From NCBI GenBank assembly GCA_964533435.1, contig CAZHLU010000042.1, positions 1-8,537 on the forward strand: DNA of 8,537 nt. The letters run 5' to 3'. Origin of the DNA: CAZWIT01 sp964533435. Its GTDB lineage: Bacteria; Patescibacteriota; Patescibacteriia; UBA1558; GWA2-36-10. The translations under genes were made by a program, and so were the position numbers. Every line of letters starts with the position of its first letter. Within the stretch, counting starts at the first letter, position 1. Under the pieces are notes generated by a model. That model searched no databases. It had not been told where the DNA came from and worked only from the letters and a program-made list of their open reading frames with translations. Positions 1 through 4,596 of the stretch are shown here, in pieces.

Positions 1-30
1 CAGGAACTTGGGAAACGGCTTGAGCTTCAT
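1..30 (-). CDS. 5' end of an unidentified gene, third of the G+C-rich operon
   Basis: Only the first ten codons are present, reading MKLKPFPKFL; the rest lies beyond the window's left edge. The start is supported by a strong SD (AGGAGGA) four bases upstream and by its position 65 bases after the stop of the preceding gene in the same direction. Two or three lysines followed by aromatic and hydrophobic residues would fit the start of a signal peptide or membrane anchor, but ten residues cannot show this. It is probably co-transcribed with the two coiled-coil genes upstream, since no terminator-like hairpin with a T-run is visible in the gap. Function is unknown. Confidence 0.72.
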   Translation of the reverse strand, partial: MKLKPFPKFL

Positions 31-34
31 CTTG

Positions 35-41
35 TCCTCCT
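35..41 (-). promoter_or_regulatory. Shine-Dalgarno site for the partial gene at the left edge
   Basis: The minus strand reads AGGAGGA, then CAAG, then ATG. This close match to the anti-SD sequence is what identifies the partial gene, because too little coding sequence is visible to judge it otherwise. Confidence 0.75.
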
Positions 42-95
42 GTTTCTGGAAGTTTCACTTTCCGTTCGACTTCAGGCCCTGAAAAAGTGCTGGAT

Positions 96-1145
96 CTACT
101 CGATCAAGTCGTCGTAACGACCAGTCTGCGAACCTTCTCTACTAACCGGAACCCTGTTAGTTTCCGGCATGATCATCGGATCGATTTCCATGACCAGATT
201 ATTGGAAGCCGCGATCAGCGCTTGCTTCTCGCTAGCCCCCAAAAGAATAGACTCGGGCTTCCGCTCCCATTCTTCAATCATCTGTAGAGCACGCTCTTCA
301 TAGATGCCGTTCTGCAGATCAGTCGAGTTGATGAAACCCCGGGAGATCTCGACGAACTCCTGGATTTCTCCCAACTTCCGACCGTAGTCTTCAGCCAGGA
401 ACTCATTGGCCTGATCGAACAACATCTTCTTGTCCGGATCTCCGCGCATGATGGACATGGCGGATCGGATGGCCGAATGACCAGCCAAAATCATCTTACG
501 TTCACGCTCCTTGACCTCGATTTCCGAAGCCAGGTCCTCGATGAGGATCTCGGCCGTCTCGCGCATCTTGGTCAGCACCCGATAGAGAAGCTCCATCTTG
601 TTGTAGAGCTCCTGCAAAGTGCGATTTGATGCTTCGAGCCGACCAGCCCGACGCGCTTGCAAAGCCATTACTGGCCGCTGACTTCCCTTGCGGGCAGCCG
701 CCGCCAATTCAACGGCTTCCAGACGTTGAGCTTCGTTCCTATCGATCTCGCGCTTGAGTCCGGCCATCTGACCACGCAGATTGGTAATCTGCTCCATCAT
801 ATGACGCAAACTCTTGCGCAAATCTTCCAGATAATTCTTCAAGATACCAATGGGATCCACAGTTGCCCAGAGTGACGTCAGCTTACGCATCGCACTCTGG
901 AACATATAGCTCACCACCGTCCGAAACTTCTTGTTGGTAATGAGATAGAGCAGTCCGGCCAAAATCAGGCCGAAAACGACAGTCAAAACGGCGTTCTGCA
1001 GGATACTGACCAAAAAGGGCAAGATCTTGTACAGACCCATACCCAGGCCAATGACCAGCAGAGCCGAGACGACCATGCCAGTGGTCCCTTCCTTCTTTTC
1101 CCAGAAGGACTTGGGACGCATATCGGGCGTCGTCGGAAGATTCAT
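96..1145 (-). CDS. Two-membrane-segment coiled-coil protein, weakly PspA-like, function unknown
   Basis: This 349-residue protein has two adjacent hydrophobic segments near the N-terminus (about 22-47 and 50-70), forming a short membrane hairpin with little between them. After 'TNKKFR' comes a long charged helical region: about 103-215 shows coiled-coil spacing, 216-265 is further helix, and the C-terminal tail is polar. The stretch from 'DPIGILKNYLEDLRKSLRHM' through the helices resembles the layout of PspA/IM30 proteins, but PspA itself has no membrane hairpin, so this is only an architectural analogy. Most of the protein is probably cytosolic and held at the inner face of the membrane. An AAGGGGA ribosome site lies five bases before the ATG, and the preceding gene ends 26 bases upstream. 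Codon use is much richer in G and C (AAG, CTG, ATC, GAG) than in the genes from 2101 onward. I do not recognise a named family. Confidence 0.85.
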   Translation of the reverse strand: MNLPTTPDMRPKSFWEKKEGTTGMVVSALLVIGLGMGLYKILPFLVSILQNAVLTVVFGLILAGLLYLITNKKFRTVVSYMFQSAMRKLTSLWATVDPIGILKNYLEDLRKSLRHMMEQITNLRGQMAGLKREIDRNEAQRLEAVELAAAARKGSQRPVMALQARRAGRLEASNRTLQELYNKMELLYRVLTKMRETAEILIEDLASEIEVKERERKMILAGHSAIRSAMSIMRGDPDKKMLFDQANEFLAEDYGRKLGEIQEFVEISRGFINSTDLQNGIYEERALQMIEEWERKPESILLGASEKQALIAASNNLVMEIDPMIMPETNRVPVSREGSQTGRYDDLIE

Positions 1146-1171
1146 GCTATTCCCCTTCTTGTCTAGAAGGC

Positions 1172-1822
1172 CTAGGCCTTCAGGTGAGTCTGGATGCGTG
1201 CCAGGTCTTGCTCGAGTTGTGACTTGAGCGCAACCTGGGCACCAGTGAACTGGGATCGCGAATGTTCGAGACGCTGCTTCACCTGCTCGATGTCGTGAGC
1301 GAGTTGATCTCGCTGACGACGCAAGCTGTCCATCTGCACCTGCAGATTAGCCAACTGTTGATCGATATTTCCCAGCTGAGTTTCCTTGCCAGGAATATCG
1401 TTCTCGGCCTTGGAAGCTAAATTCCTCTCAAACTCCTCCTGCTCCTTTTTCAGAAGCTCGAGACGTTGAGAGGCCGCCGCGGTCACAGCGTTCAAAGACA
1501 GTCCCTGCGCTTCGGCCGCCTTGAGAGCAGCCTGATAGAGCATGGCTTCATCCTTGATGATGCCGGACAGCGACACCAGTAACAGAGCAAACTGCTTCCA
1601 AGCCGGTGGCGAAGCTTCGTCGATGGTCCTGATCAGGACCGCCAGAAACTTCTCATTCGGCATGGCGGCAGTCGCAGTGACTACCGGATTTGGAGTGATA
1701 ACCGGAGATGACGTCTGACTCTGACCGCTGTTGGTCGGAGTACTAGCCGGAGTGGCTGACGTCGACTTCTTGCTCCCATCGTCTTCGAAGAGAGCACCCT
1801 TGATCACATCCTTCAAACCCAT
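1172..1822 (-). CDS. Ser/Thr/Pro-linker coiled-coil protein, function unknown
   Basis: This 216-residue protein has no signal peptide or membrane segment and is probably cytosolic. It begins with a short helix-like segment (about 1-14, 'GLKDVIKGALFEDD'), followed by a low-complexity Ser/Thr/Pro/Ala linker (about 18-52). A compact helical region (about 54-113) contains the pattern 'PPAWKQFALLLVSLSGIIKD', and the rest (about 115-216) is a long coiled coil rich in Gln, Leu, Glu and Arg. It is the first gene of the operon, with a strong SD (AGGAGGA, five bases before ATG) and a long leader. The next gene also encodes a long coiled coil plus a membrane hairpin, so the two products may form a membrane-associated assembly; this is inferred from shared architecture and adjacency. 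Its G+C-rich codon use matches the next gene and differs from the rest of the window. No family was recognised. Confidence 0.85.
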   Translation of the reverse strand: MGLKDVIKGALFEDDGSKKSTSATPASTPTNSGQSQTSSPVITPNPVVTATAAMPNEKFLAVLIRTIDEASPPAWKQFALLLVSLSGIIKDEAMLYQAALKAAEAQGLSLNAVTAAASQRLELLKKEQEEFERNLASKAENDIPGKETQLGNIDQQLANLQVQMDSLRRQRDQLAHDIEQVKQRLEHSRSQFTGAQVALKSQLEQDLARIQTHLKA

Positions 1823-1827
1823 GAGAT

Positions 1828-1834
1828 TCCTCCT
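1828..1834 (-). promoter_or_regulatory. Strong Shine-Dalgarno site of the 216-residue coiled-coil gene
   Basis: The minus strand reads AGGAGGA-ATCTC-ATG, a near-perfect SD with five-base spacing. It fixes the start at 1822 and contrasts with most genes between 2346 and 7408, which have no comparable purine-rich site. Confidence 0.8.
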
Positions 1835-1888
1835 CTCTTGCGCTTTGACGCCTTGTTTGTTTGTGACTTCTATTTAAAAACTGAAATA

Positions 1889-1915
1889 CTAGTCTAGCCA
1901 CCATTGGCTATCTAG
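1889..1915 (-). promoter_or_regulatory. Hairpin in the long 5' leader of the coiled-coil operon
   Basis: On the transcript strand the bases can fold as CTAG-A-TAGCCA-ATGG-TGGCTA-GA-CTAG. This gives a 6-bp perfect stem with a 4-base loop, extended by a 4-bp outer stem across a 1x2 internal loop. It lies about 70-100 bases before the start codon and is not directly followed by a T-run, so it does not look like an intrinsic terminator. It could influence mRNA stability or bind a regulator. It matches no riboswitch class I know. Confidence 0.4.
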
Positions 1916-1967
1916 AACCCACAATTTCTCTATCACAGGACATTCACCACCCTGATTGGCAGCCCGC

Positions 1968-1982
1968 CCAAACACACTTTGG
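1968..1982 (-). promoter_or_regulatory. Possible 5'-terminal mRNA hairpin
   Basis: The transcript strand reads CCAAA-GTGTG-TTTGG, a perfect 5-bp stem with a 5-base loop. It lies within about ten bases of the predicted transcription start. Hairpins at this position are known to protect bacterial mRNAs from decay, but the stem is short and A/T-containing, so the role is inferred. Confidence 0.3.
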
Positions 1983-1994
1983 ACTAAACTTTTT

Positions 1995-2023
1995 ACCTTA
2001 GCATAAAATTCAAATTTTGTCAA
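1995..2023 (-). promoter_or_regulatory. Sigma-70-type promoter of the coiled-coil operon
   Basis: The minus strand has TTGACA (2018-2023), a 17-base spacer, and TAAGGT (1995-2000). The -10 box is preceded by TGC, an extended -10 motif. The -35 box is perfect and the spacing is optimal. Transcription should start near 1988, leaving a leader of about 165 bases before the ATG at 1822. The promoter lies just after the terminator of the upstream operon, which supports an independent transcription unit. Confidence 0.8.
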
Positions 2024-2065
2024 GTCATAAGAACCCCAAAAAACCCTTATTTTTTGATATTTTAA

Positions 2066-2091
2066 ATAAAAAACCGGCCACGATGACCAGT
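2066..2091 (-). terminator. Intrinsic terminator of the methyltransferase-to-zinc-ribbon operon
   Basis: Ten bases after the stop of the zinc-ribbon gene, the minus strand reads ACTGGTCA-TCG-TGGCCGGT. All eight positions can pair (two of them G:T wobbles) around a 3-base loop, and TTTTTTATTT follows, the first T closing the stem. This is a typical rho-independent terminator. It separates this operon from the promoter at 1995-2023. Confidence 0.85.
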
Positions 2092-2100
2092 CAATATTTT

Positions 2101-2310
2101 TTACTTGCCAATATTAGCTGGCGGTACAAAGGCATATTTTAAGCCACAAGTTTCACAATGAAACCCATCTGAACGTTCTCTCATCTGATTAGCGCTACCC
2201 GGACCAATAATAATAGGTCCTGTTCTAGGATCATACTCACGTATAATAACCTGAACAATATTACCCTTACACACTACACATTTACCACCGGTCTCCAGGT
2301 TCTTGGGCAT
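2101..2310 (-). CDS. Small zinc-ribbon protein, function unknown
   Basis: This 69-residue protein has two CxxC pairs, C11-V-V-C14 and C52-E-T-C55, spaced as the two knuckles of a zinc ribbon. The intervening part holds a predicted strand ('NIVQVIIREYDP') and a Gly/Pro-rich loop ('GPIIIGPGSAN'). There is no signal or membrane segment, so it should be a compact zinc-binding cytosolic protein that may contact nucleic acid or another protein; the partner is not evident. A modest ribosome site (AAAGGAT) lies five bases before the ATG. It is the last gene of its operon, 35 bases after the stop of the alkyltransferase gene and immediately before the terminator. The reading frame is convincing because the CxxC pairs and the flanking signals agree. 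Confidence 0.82.
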   Translation of the reverse strand: MPKNLETGGKCVVCKGNIVQVIIREYDPRTGPIIIGPGSANQMRERSDGFHCETCGLKYAFVPPANIGK

Positions 2311-2345
2311 GTTTTATCCTTTGGTTGGAGGAACACAAAGACTAT

Positions 2346-2810
2346 TTATAAATTATCATTATTTTCTAAATTGAGCAAATTTTTTTTCTTATCTAAACCA
2401 CCAGCATAACCAACTAAATTTCCACTACTACCAAGTACTCGGTGGCAAGGCACGATTATGGCAATTGGATTTTTATTTACTGCTTGACCAACAGCACGAG
2501 CGGCCTTTGGTTTACCAATAGCCTTGGCTAAATCTTGATAAGATATCACATTAGCATAAGGCACGCTTAATAATTTTTGCCAAACTAAGCTTTGCCAAAC
2601 GGTACCCCTAAGTGCTATGGGTACTGAAAACTTTTTTCTAGTCCCTTGAAAATATTCTGATAATTCTTGCTTGGCAAGTTTGGTAATTTTATTTGGCAAA
2701 ATCTTATTTTTTCTTTTGACAAAATCCACACCTAAAACAAATTGGTCTGTAGCAGTAATTGCTAACAGACCAAGTGGAGTATTCAAATAATCTTGAAAAT
2801 ATTCGGGCAT
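2346..2810 (-). CDS. ogt: Methylated-DNA--[protein]-cysteine S-methyltransferase
   Basis: This suicide DNA-repair protein transfers alkyl groups from O6-alkylguanine (and O4-alkylthymine) onto its own cysteine. The family's hallmark motif is intact: 'IIVPCHRV' puts the acceptor Cys at residue 122. Other conserved parts are present: 'GTVWQSLVWQKL' (about 69-80), Tyr91, the 'RAVGQAVNKNP' segment with the base-flipping arginine finger (Arg105) and hinge Asn (Asn114), and 'GYAGGLDKKKNLLNLE' at the C-terminus. At 154 residues it matches Ogt/MGMT proteins that lack the Ada N-terminal domain. It starts one base after the stop of the DUF5671 gene and has no clear SD, so it is probably translated by coupling within the operon. 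Family assignment is secure; the exact substrate range cannot be read from sequence. Confidence 0.95.
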   Translation of the reverse strand: MPEYFQDYLNTPLGLLAITATDQFVLGVDFVKRKNKILPNKITKLAKQELSEYFQGTRKKFSVPIALRGTVWQSLVWQKLLSVPYANVISYQDLAKAIGKPKAARAVGQAVNKNPIAIIVPCHRVLGSSGNLVGYAGGLDKKKNLLNLENNDNL

Positions 2811-2811
2811 T

Positions 2812-3720
2812 TTATTTGACTAATGGTTGTGCTGACGCACTATAAACCGTCATGGTAATACAATCATAACCTGGCTTGTACTTCCATTGTGTGCGATATT
2901 CATCTTTAGTAGAATCAGTTAAAAAATCTGTACATAAATCATACTGAACATCTGATACTAGCTTATATTCTATATTTTTTTTGCTAAGTGGATTGACCAG
3001 TTGACTTTCTAACAAGGAATTATTATCAATTGCTAATAACATTTGTAAATTCTCTGGCAATTTTTTATTAGCAACATAATAATTATCAACCGCCGAATTG
3101 ATATTATAAAAATTATCAATCACCTGGCGATCAATCCTTCTGTTTCTAGCTTCTTTAGGTGATTCGATTACCAAAAAAGCAAAACTCAAAGCAGCAATGA
3201 TAATAAGCAAAGAGCCAAATAAATAAGTAGTAATCAATTTATCTTTACCCTGAGTAACATTTTCCCTTTTGATATCATAAAAATAAAAGGAAAATACTAT
3301 AGTCGCAATCGCAATAACGGTCAAGGTTTTTAAAATAAATTTAGCTTTTATTTCTCCATCAAGCAGACTATTGATCACGGCAATCAAATAACCCAAAACT
3401 ACCACGGCTGCTATCAACAAGATAAAATAGGTTAACCATTTACGCACTCCCATTTCTTTATCTAGTTCGCCAGATTTTAAATTTTTAGCAATCAGACTCT
3501 GCATCCAAAAATACAAAGGCGTTGCTACAATCAAGGCTGAAATAGCAAATTTTAATAATTCCATCGAAACCCTTGATTCATAAACGTTGGTAACAACATC
3601 GGCTACATATTTATTGATAATCTGAAAGACTATTGCCCCCACCGAAAAGGAAACAAAAACTAAGGCTACTAATGATAGTAAATACCAAAAAGCAAATTTT
3701 GGTGAATTGTTTTTTGTCAT
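2812..3720 (-). CDS. DUF5671-type five-segment membrane protein with exported C-terminal domain
   Basis: This 302-residue membrane protein has about five hydrophobic segments (roughly 12-34, 54-77, 94-117, 127-148, 164-185). The N-terminal pattern 'SPKFAFWYLLSLVALVFVS' is what I recall of DUF5671 proteins common in Patescibacteria; that assignment is from memory. Five segments with a short N-terminus inside would put the C-terminal part (186-302) outside the membrane. That part carries two cysteines (263, 287) that could form a disulphide, and its helix 'RQVIDNFYNINSAVDNYYVANKKLPENLQMLL' resembles the soluble region of type IV pilin-like proteins. It starts seven bases after the methyltransferase stop and has no clear SD. 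Function is unknown; neighbours do not indicate one. Confidence 0.85.
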   Translation of the reverse strand: MTKNNSPKFAFWYLLSLVALVFVSFSVGAIVFQIINKYVADVVTNVYESRVSMELLKFAISALIVATPLYFWMQSLIAKNLKSGELDKEMGVRKWLTYFILLIAAVVVLGYLIAVINSLLDGEIKAKFILKTLTVIAIATIVFSFYFYDIKRENVTQGKDKLITTYLFGSLLIIIAALSFAFLVIESPKEARNRRIDRQVIDNFYNINSAVDNYYVANKKLPENLQMLLAIDNNSLLESQLVNPLSKKNIEYKLVSDVQYDLCTDFLTDSTKDEYRTQWKYKPGYDCITMTVYSASAQPLVK

Positions 3721-3727
3721 ATGTTTA

Positions 3728-4459
3728 TTATTTATTTAATTGATAAAGAATAATACCCGCTGCCACAGCCGCATTCAAAGATTCGGCTTTGCCCTGTCCT
3801 TTGATTTTGTAACGCAAATCAGACAAATTAAGTATTTGGTCAGACACACCATGTGCCTCACTACCAATAACTATAGCTGTCTTGGATTTTGTTTCAAATC
3901 CAGCTTGACCATGACTATCCGCGGCTATGATTTGATAATCGTGTTTTTTTAAATCTTGGACCAACTTAATCAAATCTTGGTTTTGATAAAAATTAACATT
4001 AAAAATCGAACCCATAGAACTAGCTACCGTTTTAGAATTATAAATATCGGCACAATTTAAATTTAAAAATACATCTTTAACTCCAAACCAATCAGCACTA
4101 CGAATAATAGTGCCTACATTGCCCGGGTCCTGAATACTATCTAATAGTAGAATTGCCTCTGCTTGATAAGAAAACTTTTTAACTGGCAAAAAACTAAAAA
4201 CTGCCACTGCTCCTTGTGGTGTACTGCTAGGAGCAATTTTTTTTAACTCACTATTACTAATAGTAATATAATCAACATTCTTCCAGTACTCGCGATACTT
4301 TAAGCTTGCCTCTTCTGTAACATATAAACCCTTAAAGTACTTGGATTTAAGATTTTCAGCTATTACCTTAGGATTGTCAACTAAAAACTGGCCCTCTAGA
4401 TCACGGCTTTTTTTAAGCTGTAAAGACTTTAAAAAGGCTAATTCTTTATTAGTAAGCAT
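3728..4459 (-). CDS. SpoU/TrmH-family RNA 2'-O-ribose methyltransferase
   Basis: This 243-residue enzyme should transfer a methyl group from S-adenosylmethionine to a ribose 2'-OH in rRNA or tRNA. The three signature motifs of the knotted SPOUT fold are present: motif 1 'DSIQDPGNVGTIIRSADWFG' (about 107-126, with Asn114 and Arg120), motif 2 'IVIGSEAHGVS' (about 196-206), and motif 3 'GKAESLNAAVAAGIILYQL' (about 223-241). The N-terminal 95 residues match the substrate-binding domain of this family ('RDLEGQFLVDNPKVIAENL'). Motif 2 has Ala where Gly is more usual (SEAHG rather than NEGxG). The start is the first ATG after an in-frame upstream TGA and matches the usual start of family members. 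It is the first gene of its operon. The target nucleotide is unknown, so RlmB or TrmH is not assigned. Confidence 0.93.
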   Translation of the reverse strand: MLTNKELAFLKSLQLKKSRDLEGQFLVDNPKVIAENLKSKYFKGLYVTEEASLKYREYWKNVDYITISNSELKKIAPSSTPQGAVAVFSFLPVKKFSYQAEAILLLDSIQDPGNVGTIIRSADWFGVKDVFLNLNCADIYNSKTVASSMGSIFNVNFYQNQDLIKLVQDLKKHDYQIIAADSHGQAGFETKSKTAIVIGSEAHGVSDQILNLSDLRYKIKGQGKAESLNAAVAAGIILYQLNK

Positions 4460-4465
4460 ATAGCT

Positions 4466-4494
4466 ATTATAGCCAAAAAGCCAAAATCAAGCAA
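4466..4494 (-). promoter_or_regulatory. Promoter placed for a leaderless mRNA
   Basis: The minus strand has a perfect TATAAT (4466-4471), a 17-base spacer, and TTGCTT (4489-4494) as the -35 box. Only six bases (AGCTAT) separate the -10 box from the ATG at 4459, so transcription should start at or next to the A of the start codon. No SD is present. The -35 box matches consensus at only three of six positions. Confidence 0.65.
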
Positions 4495-4561
4495 TTTATA
4501 AGCTATCAATAAATTATTATATTTTTTAAAAAAATTGAAAAAACATTCAATCTAATATAAT

Positions 4562-4588
4562 AAAGCCCAGTCTTGGCAACTGGGCTTT
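4562..4588. terminator. Strong hairpin terminator after the cohesin genes, probably bidirectional
   Basis: A perfect 10-bp stem (AAAGCCCAGT and ACTGGGCTTT) surrounds a 7-base loop. It lies just past the stop of the SH3-cohesin gene and before the methyltransferase promoter, where a minus-strand terminator is expected. On the minus strand the tail is TTTATTATATT, a mediocre T-tract. On the plus strand the stem runs into eight consecutive T's (4586-4593), the better form. It could therefore stop transcription in both directions. Confidence 0.8.
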
Positions 4589-4596
4589 TTTTTAAA

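Noticed and set aside
87..1227. Plus-strand open frames opposite the two coiled-coil genes
   Set aside because: They lie antisense to long, well-supported genes, lack ribosome sites, and their translations show no domain pattern; they are shadows of the G+C-rich coding strand.
1926..1954. Tiny leader ORF (ATG near 1943) of about 11 codons in the coiled-coil operon leader
   Set aside because: It has no good ribosome site and no residue pattern typical of a leader peptide such as a run of one amino acid. Chance ORFs of this size are expected.
2350..2378. Possible internal promoter (TTGCTC, 17-base spacer, TAATTT) before the zinc-ribbon gene
   Set aside because: Both boxes match consensus poorly and the region is A/T-rich, where such matches arise by chance. 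Read-through from the upstream operon explains expression.
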